In this document: one piece after another, positions 15,733 to 30,800 of the stretch
Position numbering within the stretch: position 1 is the stretch's first letter
How the letters are laid out: each line of letters starts with the position of its first letter
Source of the DNA: Sarcocystis neurona
Lineage: Eukaryota > Apicomplexa > Conoidasida > Eucoccidiorida > Sarcocystidae
Assembly (NCBI GenBank): GCA_000727475.1
Contig: KL647330.1
Coordinates: 385,141-449,140 of the forward strand
Reading direction: 5' to 3'
DNA: 64,000 nucleotides
Translations under genes and position numbers: made by a program
Notes under the pieces: model-generated
Seen by the model: only the letters and a program-made list of their open reading frames with translations
Database searches by the model: none
Told to the model about the DNA's origin: nothing

Positions 15733-17084
15733 ATGCATATGTATTGATGCGTCCATGTATGTATGTGAAGTAATATATCTATATATCTGTCCGTATGTAT
15801 ATATATATATGCGTATGACGCAAGTGTGTAGATCCATCCACGTAGGTATGCGTAGACATACATACATAATGTATGGGTGATGTGTTTGTGAGAATATCTG
15901 AGACTGTACATGATTAGCAATAAATTTACTCTGCGCGGTCGTGTGTAAGTGCGGTGGAGTCCCAGCTGGACGTGTGCGCTTCTTCGTCTACCTACATTAA
16001 TATATACATACGTGCATAGTATGTACATATATATATATATATATGCGTATACGTATATTGACGTGTCCAGTCGCAGCTGCGCACTTCCGCCACGTTATTC
16101 ATCCCGCATTCGCTGCATTTCTGCGGCTGAGTGCCATTAATATATACATACATCGACATACGTACATGGTATGTATACATATATATACATATATATATAT
16201 ACATGTGTATACGTATATTGACGTGTACAATCATAGCGGTGCACTGTCGTCACGCAATTCATCCCGCATTCGCTGCATTTCTGCGGCTGAGCGCCTCGGC
16301 CGGTGCAGTCGTTTGTACGTGTCGCGGAGTCCCAGCTGGACGTGTGCGCTTCGTTCTCTGTGTCTCCCTCTATCTGTCCCTCTCCACATAGGGGTGTGCA
16401 CATGCCTTTACGTATAAATATGCATGCGTATATTCATCCGTCTATTCGTGTATACGTATTTGGTTTTCCTCGCTATATTTGTACGACCACATACATGCGT
16501 GTAACGTCGTATGGATAGGTGTGTGTCGAGGTCTGCTGTTTGGCTGCGTTCGGGTTCGGCCTACGGCCAGACACGGGTACTTCCTCATATTATCCTGCAG
16601 AGTGTCTCCCTCTCTGGAAGGATCGAATGTATGTTTAGAGAGGCCTGCGGACGTTGCTTGCTTTCTGTCTCTCTACCTGCATACGTCGTCTGCGGATTTG
16701 TGCAGGTGCCTCTGTATAAAGCGCATATACATGTATATATGTGAGTAGGTATGTCCAGCCGTTTCTTCTTCGCCCTAGACGCGGCCCGCTGGTGTCTTCC
16801 ACCGGCAAACCACACCGGCGGCAGAAAGACAGGAAACGCGCAGGAAGCAAGTTTTACGACTGTATATGTCTATACATCTGTATATATATGTGTATGTCCA
16901 TCCTAATGTTTGAGAGTAGACACATACGTTTATATATATATATATGCACACAACACTACGTAGAAGTGTGTCCCATATATACATATATATATATATTATA
17001 TACACAATGCTACGTAGAGGTGTGTAGCATATATATATATATATATATTACAGTGTAGACGTGTATCGCTTACGAATGTATATA

Positions 17085-17115
<31 letters not shown>

Positions 17116-20100
17116 GGATGTAGAGAACAGGAGGTACAAGTGTGTTGCATATATATGTATATGTATATATATACGCACAAAGAATACTACGACGAAGTGT
17201 GTTGCATATATATGTATATGTATATAGTATTACGTGTAAGAACATATAGAGAGAGCGAGGAAGGTGCGAATGTTTGTGTGTATATGTATGTGTATACGTG
17301 GACCCTACAAACGTACCCGCCCTTTTCTGTGTGTCTGTGTCTTCCTCTCTCTATCTAATTCTATCGGCACATGAATGCAGCAGTGTCGCTTGCGTCTCGA
17401 GCGTCTTGCATGCGGAAGGTTGCCACGTACGTTCCTCTGGAAGTCCGCGCGTGGAGAAGCACTTGCGAAGGTTTCACGTCTTCCTCAAAAGAGTCCGTGG
17501 ACGTTCGCGGCTGCCGGTGGGCGTTTCTGCTCTCATTTGTTCATCTCTGTGACTTTCTTCTCCTCTGAACTTCTGCTCTTCTTCCGTCTCTCATTTCTTG
17601 CTGGGTGTCGCGGTGTGTGTGGGGTGTGCCTCTTCTAACTGCGCTGCAGCCGTCCGCATGCAGAAAATGGGAGCGACGTTAACCGTAAGGCCCGCCGTTC
17701 TTCACGGTCGACGTGTTCATATGTCTGTGTGCATGCACATGCGAACAACTCTGCCCGTAATACCAACAGAACACTCCCTATATACGTTCACACACATATA
17801 TGTGCATGTATATATATGTGCATGTACACGAGTGTACATACACGCGATCCACATGCGTACATATATACATGTATATAGAGAGATAGATTATTGATAGGTA
17901 GACAAATAAGTATACATAGATCTGTACATGTCTCTGTACACATGTATACGCATATAGTATCCGTATGGCATGTTGGTAGATAATCACGTCAGCCTACATT
18001 CTGCGCGCGTGTGTCTGTTTATATACACCTGTACGTGTAGAGAGGGACACAGACAGAGAAACGCAGGCATGTACGGGCCATTACATCGCGTCAGGCGAAG
18101 GAGAATATCTGAGAAGCGTGAGACACAGATGTGGCAAGTTTTTTTTCAACGGGCGCGCTTGTCGCCGTGTCCATCTGCATAAGCCTCCTCTATATGCGTA
18201 AATTACACATACGTATTCATGGATAGCTATACGCATGTATATACACATATGTATATATATGTATATGTGTTTGTAGGTAAGTTGTCGAAAAGAGACGTCA
18301 AGTGAAGCAGCACACGTAATGGGCTCCTGCTTGTTTGAGAGAATAAATCACGAGTTCATGTGTGTATACCTACGGCACGCCGTCTCTGATATTTCAGCTT
18401 CCCGATAGGTGGTTCTCTTGATCCCTTCGCGCTCCGAATGCAGTGCCGTCTATCTATCCATCTGTTTCTTCTTGTACGTATACATGTATATTTTGTCGAC
18501 TAGTTGTCTATCGATTTGTATGTAGATGCCAATTTGCGAGGGTGTACTCGTGCGGAGGGGGCCAGGCTTCGATAGGAAGGTTGTGTATTGCTGGGGTACT
18601 CTTGGTGAAACATGCATATATACGGCGACGTCGTTGCGGTGCGGAGACGCGTGTACGCGTCTATATGTACCTACGGGTGTGCAGAGACACGTGAATATAT
18701 TTGCATGCACGCGGCTCTGTAGCTCAAAAAAGTTGAGTACACGTGTGAGAGAGTTTTCAGGAGGAGGCGAAGCGAGTGCCGGTCGGTACTGCGGTTGTTC
18801 TTTTTCTGCTCCTCAGGCGTACGATATTTGCAGGGATCTATACATATCTGCGTCTCTATGTCTACATATAGAGAGGTAAATAGACGTCCCTGCATGCAGG
18901 CGTGCGCGCCGCAAATACATCTACGTTTGCGCAGCAGTTGCTTCTCTGGTGGCAGTCAAACAGATGTGGTTTCCAGGGGTACACATATGTATATAAATGC
19001 ATATGAATATGTCTGTATATGTATTTGCATGCGCACATGCATATATGTCCACGTCTGCATCGCGCGGGTGTCGTTTTTGGTGAGCAGGCATATGAGAGTT
19101 TCAGAGACCTGCACATGTGGGAAGAAGCGGCGAGTTGTTTGCTGGCAGCCGGGAGACGCGCGGATGCGGAGGTCCTGGTAAGGAAGTCACTCCGTCTGTG
19201 TCTCCGCCGCCTCCGCTCTCTTCGGCGCCGTCTCGTCTCTGCGTGGCTGCGTCTCGTCTCCCCGGCGACTTGCGTCCCTCTGCATCTTCGTCCTCTCTTC
19301 GTCGTCTCCCCCCCTTTCCTTCTCGCTGCTGTCTCCGTCCTTTTCGTCTCGTCTCGCTGCTGTTGAATGTCATTTGCTTCACCACAGCACACGTTCCTCT
19401 GGACGATTCCGAGCACCGCGCCGCTCTTCTCTTCGAAAGTGTACTTTTATGGGTGAAGGCCATCTCCCTTCTCCACTCCCCGTCTTCCGCCGGTCTTCTT
19501 TGGCGCGCGTCGTTGCTGTTCTCCGGCCGAGTCCCGTCCCCCTTGCTGCGTCGTTCTTTCGTGTCTCCGTCTCTTTCGCGCGTCTCCGCCTCCTCTCTGT
19601 CGATCTCCCACTCGATCCCTGCCCTTCCCGTCTCCTTTTCCACTTGTCATCTTTTTGTTGCTGGCCCTTCTCCCTCCCTTCCCCACCTTCTCGGTCTGCT
19701 GCTCTTCACGTTATCTTGCAGGGGTTATATCCTTTTCACCGTCTATCCGCCCGCATTTTCGCTTCCTCTCGTGCTGCTCCTGCTGCTTCTTATGTCGTCT
19801 TCGCTTCCCTCCCTCTCTCTCCCCGGGCATTTCAGTCGTCCTGAGGAGGTGCAGTCTGCTGTCTTTCGCGCATATATCTATATATATATACACATATATA
19901 TATACAGATATATGCATGTGTATGAATGTTTCTATGCTCCCCTCCCCGTCCCTTGCTGCTCTGCTGAAGAGCAGTCTCCCTTCTCTCTTTCTCGGTGTCC
20001 CCCTACTATATATATATATATGTAGGTGGGTACACGTGTATATAAGTATGTGTGTGTGTGTGTGTATCCGTACCTGCGTGCATATGTACATAGTCAGACA

Positions 20101-22345
20101 TGTGTGTGCCCTTTTGTAGCGACAACGGTGCATGCGAAGTCAGTTGAATATGGTTTACTCTTCGGTTTTTGTGGACTTTCTGCGGTATTACGACGGAGAG
20201 TATCGAAGAGCTGTCACAAGTGGTGGAGGGACGCATGTGCAAGAAGAAAAAGTAGTGTGCGTCTGTTCTCTTCACATATTTACTGCTGCCCTCGTACCCT
20301 TCTCTGTCAAGCTACGGCTACGGTAGGCATCCTTTGTTAACGTATCCGTACAACTACCCCACGTAATAAATAGGTGTATATGTATATGCGTATTAATGTA
20401 TAGAGATATGTACATGGGCCTCTCTCTCTCTCTGTATGTACATGTGCATGCACACACCTGTATGTGTGTGTGTATCACTTGTTGTCCACAGTACCCGATA
20501 TATACGTGTGTTTATGACTGTATGTTTACGCGTCCAAATATATATAGAGAGAGAGAGAGGGAGAGAGAGATACAGATTTAGATATAGATATATAGGCATA
20601 TTGATATACGTATATGCGCGTATATATATATATATATGTGTATATGTATGTGTAGATAGTTAGGGACACTTGTGTAGAGTTTGAGGATACTTGGGATGGG
20701 TACAGCACTTACAGACGTCTGTACAAGTACTTTTCTATCTATCTATACATACATATATATATGTACATATATGTGTAAGAGCACTTACAGACGTCCATAT
20801 ATACGTGTATCCGTCTGCGTATCTCTGTTTCTTTCTCTGTATCTCTCTCCCTCTTCCTACATATATATATATATGTACACATACTTATAGTGGTATACAT
20901 GTATATATATATGTATATGGATGGATGCACTTTTCTAGAGTTCCAGGGTACTCTTGATATGGGTTGACAGCTAACGTTTATATATATATATATATGTCCA
21001 TATCTATATGTAATATATGTACTGATATTTCCGTATACGTTTATATAATATATATATGAAAAAGTATACGAGCACTTACAGACGTCCATATTTATATGTA
21101 TCTATATCTATATCCACCTATTTATTTATTCATACTTACCCACACATACATGTATGTGCGCACGCACGCACGTTTGTAGAGTTTGAAGGTACTTTTGCTA
21201 CGAGTAGAGAGCACTTACAGGCGTTCTTGTGTGTCCACCTATGTATACATGTATACGTTTATACCTAAACATGCATATATATATGTATTTATGTATACAT
21301 ATATATATATACGCACACACGTGTATATAGGTACACTTGTTTAGAGTTTGAGGGTGGTTCAATTATGGATGGAATGCATCTTCAGAGAGAGGACGAGACA
21401 CAACACACACTGCGCGCGCATGTGAATTTTCTGTACCGTTTGTAGGGGAAAAGCAGAGGCACACATGTCTTCCTCGACATGTATCTCTATGTATATATGT
21501 CTAGAGAAAAAGAGAGAGCCACACATAGAAACATATATATATATATATATATATGTGTGAGTACGTAGTCATTTATGTATGTATGCAGAGAGCAGGAGAG
21601 GAGAAGGACCGAGAGAAGAAGGGACGCGTGCATGCATGCGTTTGTGTGTGGGCGTCCCTTTTCTGAGTAGCGGAAGTGGAGTAGCGTATTTCTTCTCTAT
21701 GCCGTGCGGGCGACTTTTATCGTGTGTGTGAGTTGCTGGCGCTACTTTGCTGTTTGCTGCCGCTAGCTGCTGGAGCGCCTCCGGGTGAAGGAGACCCCGG
21801 CCCTTTGGTGTACGCTCGGCGATTTGAAGGCGGAGCCTCACTTCTACGAACGCGCCTGGTGAGCGTTGATTGGGATCCACAGAAATGAATCCCTCGACTT
21901 CCTTCTTTCTGCTGCTCTACTTTTCTCTCGCCCTTGCCCTTTCTTTGTTTATATCCTTGCGGCCATCCTTCTTCTACTTCCTTAGCCTTCTGCTGTCGCG
22001 TCTTCTGTCCTCGTCAGCGACGCCTGCGTTGCTGATACGTAGCAGGAAGTCCGTAAGGCGGCGGCAGCATTTCTGAATGTCCACGGGACACGCCGCACAT
22101 ATATATATCTTTACTGAGCATCTTCAGAGCACCTTTTAGTATGTATTTACCGAACATCCTACATATATATATACATACATACACGTGTGTGCAGAGCAAG
22201 ATATATATATATATGTATATATACTTACTGTACTGTGCATTCTGTACATATTTACAAAGCACGTTATAGTATGTATTTACAGAGCGGCATATATATATAT
22301 ATATATATATATACACGCACACACTTCTGTATCAACAGAGCAGTG

Positions 22346-22381
<36 letters not shown>

Positions 22382-25300
22382 CAGCAAGATAGATTTAGCG
22401 TACTGAGCATTCTATACATATTTACAGGGCACTCTATAATATATATTTGCAGAGCATCACATATATATATATATGTGGATCTATAGAGCAAAAAATATAT
22501 ATATATATATATATGCAAATATACATATATGTATGTGTAGATTTACCGTAGTGAGAATTTCATGCATGTGTGCACATGTGTATTTGTAGAGCCTCCTCTA
22601 TCTGTGTGTATATATATATGTGTATATGTATTACACAGTAATACATGTATGTGTATTCGTATATCTACATTAACATCGTCTGTATCTATGTATTCGAAGG
22701 GCGCTCCATGTTTACATGTATACCTCTTTACTATACGTGTAAGCATACTTTTGAAGATGAATATTCGTGTGTCCACGTCGTGTATACACACACAGGTACC
22801 ATACGCATATATATGCATGTACGTTTACGTTTCACAGATATACAAGTTTCAGGCTCTCTCTCACAACATGTTTACAAACGTATATATATATGTGAATAAG
22901 TATGCGTGCTACGGTGTGTGTGTGTGTCGCCTTCTGCAATGCCTGCTTTACGAGGGAGCATCGTGAGCTTTGTTTTCGATGACATGTCTCCGAAGGTTTG
23001 GTTTTGTGTGTGTCTCTGGCCTTTTTAAGCAAGTCGTCCTCAGGCATGTTGCACCTCTCTTTAAATACGCCTAATTTTGCGTACATGCGTCTGTCGTCGT
23101 TGAACGAATACCTACCTATCTGTCTACACAGAGGTGTATATATATATATATGTATATTTATGTGGGCACACATATCGTCGAGTACGTATTGACGTCCATT
23201 CTCCCGGCAGGGGAAGACAGATGCATTCTTATTATATGTGTCTATCTATACACGCGAAGAGTTGAAAGCGCCTCCCGATAAAGATTTCTATGTGTGTATG
23301 TATCCTCTTGCTGCCGTGCTGCTGCTGCTGGTGCGCGTACAGGCGCCTGTCGAAGGGCCGTTGCGCTCGGGCCCAGCGGTCGCTTGGGCAGCTGCATTTC
23401 CGGGAAGGAGAGCTGCAGGAGGCTGCGGACTGTTTTGCTGCTGCAACGGCTATCAGTCCGCTTAACAAGCACACGTGGTTTACTCTGGGCTGCTGCTACA
23501 TGCAGCTAGCCAAGTGGACTGCTGCTGCCCAAGCCTTCGGACGCGTCGTTGCCCTGGACCCCGAGAGCGGGGACGCGTGGGGAAACCTCGCGGCCATTCA
23601 CGCGCAGGTCAACCTTCACACAAAGACGCCCATACATACACATCTATGTACATATATGTGTGTCTGCTACATGTATACATACATGTATATCAATACGTGT
23701 ATTGATGCAAACGCGTATGTGTATGTGTATATGTGCATTTGTGTATGTAGTATACAAGAACATGTATACATATATATATATGTATATGTAGATAATTACT
23801 GAGCATTCCTATGAATGTGTATATATGTATGTATACGTAGGTTGGAAGAGAGAGATTTTGTTATATATATGTATATATATGGAAATACACAACCCTGTGT
23901 ATTTATATCCATTTAGATATGTCATGTGTGTATAGGTCATCGTGGGCGTGCTTGATCTGGCTACACCTGTTAAAATATACATATATATACATTCACCTCC
24001 TTATATAGAAGCATTTCACACAGAGGGTGGAACTGAGTGACCTGCTACATCTGTGTGTATACATATACATACATATATATGTGTTTCCTCATTTGTGACA
24101 ACCTCATACAGACGGAGGCGTGGAACTGACTAACCTGCTACACCTATATATATGTATTGTCTTATATGGAAGTATCTCATACAGACGGAGCCCTGGCATT
24201 GACTGGCCTCCTACATCCGTTCACACATATGTATTTCCTCGTATATGAGCGTCGCGTACACAGGGAACCACGGAAGTGGCTGCCGTGTCTTCTTCTGCCC
24301 GACACGCCTCTGGACATCTACGTCTATATGTACACGTACATATGTGGAGCTACGTATATATACATCAATGGCTATGCGTGGAGAGCTTCCTACAAAACGC
24401 TGCACTGATTTACGTATGTATATATATAAGGATTTACGTTGTCAATAGATCGAGACTGTACACACATATATATATATATGTGTAGATATGTACACACACG
24501 TTTCTATATATATGTGTGTGTGGCTGCCGTTTCCCCTGGGTTGAAGGACTTACGTGTGTATCCTCGCGTGTATTATAGCTGCCTTCACGTTCGTTTGAAG
24601 TCATATATGATTATCTACGCACCAGCGAATATAGATATCTGTGGAGAGCCGCTGCACTGTGTGGAGAGCCACTGCCCTTCCTTTTGCCTGGGCATAGGTA
24701 TGTGGACGGCTACACATATGTTCGCTTGCAGAGAAATTTCGTAGTAGACGGGCACATACATGTGCGGGGACTTTCTGCAGCTGCTGACGCGGTTGTATGT
24801 CTTCTTATATCGCGACGACTTCCACGTAAAAACGGGTCCATCGATTTTCGTTCGCTGCCTCTGTAAGGTGGTCGTCTCTCTGTCTCTCGCGTCCTTCTGT
24901 TGCTCACTCTCTGCAAACTCTTCGACTCCCTTTCTCTCGTATTCTTTGCTCTATCTCCTCCTTCGATTTTCCTTATATTTGCAGCATTCCCTTTCCATTT
25001 CACTCATATATAATATATATACGTGTACGAGGCGACACTCGCGTAGTGGGGCACCGTCTGACTCGGTCCCCTTGTCTTCTAGCCGTAACGCTGTATACGT
25101 AGATACATATAAATCGGTTTCTACTCTCCTTCGTTTGTCTCTGCGTCTTCGAAGCTTCTCTCTCCCGCTGCCGACTACTCGTCATCTCCTCACACATACC
25201 CCCATATTTACATATGCATATATATATAGACATACATACATGTATATATACATATATATACACGTACTTTGGTGTACTTTGTCCCCTTCTGTGCACCTTG

Positions 25301-27836
25301 CTTCCTTTCTTTTCCCTATGTTTCTTTCCGTCTTTCCCTCACCATATATCTGTGTACATTTTGTCTCGTTTTTTCCTCTGTCTTGCTGCGCGTCGTCACA
25401 TCGTCACGGTGCACCTCTCTGTCGACTGCTATGTCTTCTCTTGTTTCTGTTGCACTGTCCCTGTGTCTCCCCTTTGTTCCGGTCTTCGTTTCTGTGCCTT
25501 GGCCCGTCCGCATTCGTTCTCCGTCTTCCCGTACTTTCTCCTCCTCTTTATCCGGACGCATTTTCTCTTCGCGTTGAGACGGTCGTTTTGCGGCGGCTGT
25601 TCGTCTCTCTCTCACGTTAGGCCGCCCCTGCCCTCCCCCCCTTCCCCTCCGCGCTCTTCTTCTTCTTCTGCCGTGTCTCTGTCTGACGTTCTGAAGATTT
25701 TCTTCGTCCCGTCTCTGTGTTTCTGTCCTCCTCATGAAAACTTCTTTTTCCGTGTTCTTCTTGTCTGTCCACGTCGTCGTCCACTGTGACGTCCTCACCC
25801 CCACGGTTTGTGTTGCTGAGACTTTTCTATCCCACACGTCTCTCCCTTCCCATTCTGTTTTTTCATCCTCTTCTCTCCCCGCTCGCTTTCGTTTCTGCTG
25901 TCTTCCCCTCTTCTCCCTCTCGTTTCGGTACTTGTTGAAGTCGGATGAGGAACCCCCTGCTTTCCTGTTCGTCTTCCTCCCCGGTGGGCTCTTCTTCTTT
26001 TTCCTTCCCTTTCCTTCATCGTCGTCGCCTTCCTTTTCTTCGTTTCCCTCTTCTTCTCCTCCTCCGTCGTCCTTTCATGCCTGCTTTTCATCTTCTTCGT
26101 ACTCCTCTTCTTCGTCTTCCTCGTCTTTTCCACGTGTGTGATGCAGTGTTCTTTTTGTCGGCCTGTGTGTTTGTTCGGTGGCCCTGTCTCGCTGCAGGGG
26201 TCGTGTTCGCCTTCCTCTCCTCTTTGCCGTTTCGTCTCGTCTCCCTCTCTCTGTCTCACGCGCTGCCTCTTCGTCTGCGCCTTTCCGCCGTTATATCTGC
26301 TCCCCTCTTCCTCTCGCCGTCCGCTTTCGTCTTCCCCTTCCCGGCGCTTCTACGACGCCGCCTCCTTTCTTGTGTCTGTCCTTATTCTTTCCGTGTTGCA
26401 GTGGATCACCTGCGCCGGTGTCACCGTTTTTTACCTCAGCAAACGACTTCTTCTGCATGCACTGCGGAGCTGTCTCCGTGTGTCTCGGTTCTCTCTCGTT
26501 TGTCTCCGCTCTCCGATCTTTTCCAACTTCGTCTTGTGCCCTGGGCGCGTTCCCCGGTCTCTCTCCTTATAGCGACACGTGCGTGCAGATTTCCTGCATC
26601 TTCGGATTTCTCTCTCCGTCTCCCTCTCCGTGAGTTCCTCTCTGTCTGCCCCCCCCTCTCTCTTCCCCAGCTGCCCTCTGTCTTCCTCCCTCTGTCTTTT
26701 CCGCCGTTCTCGGAGTTCACGTTTCTCTTCCCGGTGATTGGTGGTCCTTCCGTTTATCTTCACCATTTCTTTCTTTTCTCTCGGCAAATCGCCGCCCCTG
26801 CGTCTTCCCGCCCGTTTCGTCCTCTCCAGTACCTTTTACATATTCTCTGTGTCTCGTCCGCATCCCCTTTCTTCCGTGTCTCTTGAATTTCTTCTCTTCT
26901 TCCTCCCTCTGTGTCTCCCTCTGACTCTGCGTCTCCTGTCTCCCGCTTTTTCCGCCGTCTCCTCTCTGTCTCCGCGCCACGTGTGTTTTTGCCTCGCGGT
27001 CTGCCCTCTCGACGACGCGTTGTTCAAGTTTCCGGCCACACCTCGTTCTTCTTTTTCTTCAGCAAGAAGCCTGGCATACGGCACGCCTCTGCATTTGTGA
27101 AGCGCTACGACAGAAACGGGAGATCTGGAGATTGTGGGACTCATATTTAAAGATAAATGTGCGACTCAGGGACGTTCAGGCAATCAACGAGGCCCTGCGG
27201 CACTTTATTTCTCTTAACGCGGTAAGCAGCAACTTCTCTCTCATCTGTGCCGGCCTACCATCTGTGTCACACTACAAGGCATCAATCTGCGAGGCGCTGC
27301 GGTACTATGCGTTTCCCTTACTGCTGAAGGTAGCAGCGTTTCTCTCATGCGTGCCGGCGCGCGCGTCGTATATTTGACTGTTCAAGCGGTCAGCACACGA
27401 AGTTTTGTGGTACTTTATATGTTTCTCGGCGTTGCTTCTCGCTCATATGCCGACTTCACGTTTTTCTGCAGTACAGCCCATCGTGGACAAGTTCTGTAGT
27501 CACGCGAATTTCTTGGGGAAGTCATCGGTGTTTGCATCTCTTCTCCATCGATCTCGTGAAAAAAGAAGATGTTATCAACCCCTACTTCCACTTGCAGCGC
27601 ACGTCTCCTTTCTCTTTCTCACCTAGACCCGTCCTGCGTGTTTGTGGCAGTTGTATTTCATTCCGAGCCTACGTTCTTCTCCGTTCAAAGTTTCTCTTCT
27701 CCCTTCGACAACTAGCTAATGTAGTACCTTCGTTTCTACGTGCCTCTCTACTCATCTATGTATATATGTGTGTGTATGTACGTATCTAGATGTGTATGTA
27801 TGTATAACTGTTCGTGTACAGATATATCTATATGTG

Positions 27837-27873
<37 letters not shown>

Positions 27874-30800
27874 GAGTGTGTTTATATGTGGACATATGTA
27901 TGTGTATGTATAGGTCTACGTGCGCAGGAATACGTATATATAGATATGCGTTTACGTTGGTTGATTCACGCCTTTTGGGGCACGTGTTTGTGTGGCGTTC
28001 GTTCAGAAGAATCAAATTCCGCTATGGATCTACGCGTTCCTTGAACACGTCCTGTTGAGGCCAGGCGACATGACCGAGGAACAGCAGCAGCATGCTGCCT
28101 CTCCTGTCCACGGTAGGTCACCAGACGTCCTTATCTTGTCATGCTTCTGTATATCGGTGTAAATCTCTGTGTGTGGGAAGGTGTGTGTAGTCTCATTCCC
28201 CGGCGACTGCGATATCTTCTGTTCTTACTAGCTGCTGCTGCTGCTGCTCCTGCTGCGTGCGCGCTTCACGTCCTGCGTTGGTGATGCTGGGTCCGCTGCT
28301 GCTGTGCGATGCGTTCGGCGACTTTGCTGCTGCTTCTGCTGATCGGGGAGTTCCTGTGCCGCTGCTGTCTTTATATTGTTTTGTGTGCAGCTGCCTGTGG
28401 TGCTGCTGCTGCTGTATGGGGTGCGCGTGACTTCTTTTTTTTCGTCGCTGCTGCGGCGCGGCTGATGTGGACTCTCCGGCTGCTCTGTTTCTGCTGCTGT
28501 TTCTGCTGCTGCTGGGGCGGAACTGGGCTGCGCCAGGAAGAGTTTGCGCAGTCGACTATTGGCAGAGAGAACTGTTCGGAGCGGGCCGCTGCGCGAGTCC
28601 ACCGAACGAGAGCAAGGACGAGGCGAGCGCTGCGGCTGCTGCTGCACGGCGTGCCACACTGCTGCGCATGACGATCGAGACTCTCGTGTTTCTGGGAGAG
28701 CACGTGGCGGACCAGCCGGAGCTATGGCGAGTCCTTGCGACTTTGCAGGAGGCGGCAGACGATTATCTGGCCGCTTCTGCCACGCGGCTGAAAGAATTTC
28801 GAACGGTTGGCGTAAGTGCTTCTCGGCGTTGTTACTGCACCGGAACGCAGAATAGTTAATGCGTAGCACTTTTTCGAGCAGGACTGCTGGGTGGAGGAGG
28901 AGGCGCGCCTGTGTGTTGCGTAGCAGGAGCGCCCCAGAGGCAAAATAGGAAGACAAGGAGGAAGAGAAGGTGCAGCAGTAATAGTGTAGTACTAGTAACA
29001 GCACGAGGACGGAACAAAAGCGGGCGTGGGAGGAAGGGCCGCCGGAGAGGAGGAGGAGGAGTGCTAGAGGGAAGAGAGGAAGAAGACGAGGAGGAGCAGG
29101 AGGAGCAGCAGCAGTAAGAGTCCTGCCACTTGCAGGAGTAGGGCAACAGTGGGCTTGGGAGGAGTAGCCGTTGCATTGGAGTAGCAGAATGCTTCCTCAG
29201 TATGTTACAAGCTGCTGCAGTATCCGTTGACCTGTTGCTCGGTTAATAGTAGCGCGTAGCTCCTGGGGTAACAGGAGCAGAGAGAGAGAGGGGAGTGGGA
29301 TATACTGGACGACGACCACTGTCACAGGGAGAGGCCGCTTGTCAGTGACAAGGCGACGGGGACCGGGACATCTTGTCGTAGGAGTCCTACTGGCAGTGTG
29401 GGGCTACTGGCAGCACCACTACTGCTGCTAGTAGAAGAGATGTACTAGTAGCAAGAGTATATTATCATTATATCAGTAGAATACTACCCACAATAGTAGT
29501 ACTAGTAGTAGTAGTGGTAGTATAAAAGTAGAAGTAGTGGCAGTAGTAGTAGTAGTGTTGTAGTAGTAGTAATAGTAGTAGTAGTGTAGGAGTAGTAGTA
29601 GTAGTGTTGTAGTAGTAATAGTAGTAGTAGTGTAGGAGTAGTAGTAGGAGTAATGTAGTAGTGGTCAGGAATGTACGGTCCATTTGTGTTTGTCGTTGCG
29701 TCCATGGGTTCAGCTGCTGCTGTTGTTCCTGCAGCTAATGTTTCTGCTGCTAATGTTTCTGCAGCTGATGTTTCTGCACCTGTTGTCCCTGCAGCTGTTG
29801 TTCGTGCAGCTGTTGTTCTTGCTGCTGTTGCTCCTGCTGCTGTTGCTCCTGCTGCCTTCACACCTGCTGCTGGTGCACCTGCTGCGGCTGTCGCTCCTGC
29901 TACTGCTGTTGCTCCTGCTGTTGCTGTTGCTCGTGCTGTTGTTGTTGCTCTTGCTGTTGCTGCTGGTGTTGGGGCTGCTGCCGAGTGACTTGCACCTTCC
30001 CGTCTCGTGAAATGATGAACTCTCCTTGCTGGCGGCGTCGGGTCACCACCTTCTCTGCAGCGCCTGCCTTGCGGTGGTCGGCTGCGCCTGGTGCTGCCAG
30101 CGTGGGTGTGTGCCTGTTCCGCTTGGGGCACCTCTTCCTATATCTGCGGAGACGTGTTCCCCGCCCACTCTTTCTGCAGCCGGTTCTTGTCTCTCTCTCG
30201 TCGTTAGTGCGTCTCCTTTCTTTCTGCTGCTGCTGCTGCGGTGTACGCTGCCGCTGCCTGGCAACTTGCTGCTCAGCTGCGGAACCTTGCCTCCTGCTGC
30301 TGCTTCTGCGTATGCGTCAGTGCTCCTCTTGTAGCGCTGCTGCGGCTACGGTCCTCGGTCCTTCTGCTGCGCCGACGCAGCTCTGACGACTCGGGACCCT
30401 TTCTGCTGCCGCTGCATCTGTCGCTCGTGTTGCTGCTCCATTCGCTGCTGTTGCCGCTCCGCTCGCTCCTGTTGCTGCTCCGCTGGCTGCTGTTGCTGGT
30501 CCACTCGCTGCTGCTGCTGCTCCGCTCGCTGCCGTTGGTGTTGTTGCTGCCACTCTCGCTGCTGTTGCTGTTCCTTTCGCTGCAGTAGCTCTTCGTGTCG
30601 CTGTTGTTGCACCTCCTCTCGCTGCTGCGACTCCCGTTGCTGCTGTTGCTGGTGCGTTGCGGCTGCAGGCGATTGTCCTGCGTCTGGAGGCGAACAAGCG
30701 ACCGGACGAGCCGCTGGAAAGTCGCTCGCTGCTTTTGGTGAATGATCAAATAAATTGCCTTGAGGCAGTGCTGAGGCTGCTGACCCTGCTCACGAACATC

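Noticed and set aside
27405..27626. Open segment considered as an extra TTC27-like exon
   Set aside because: Joining 27221 directly to 28007 already gives the residue count of human TTC27 and correct phase.
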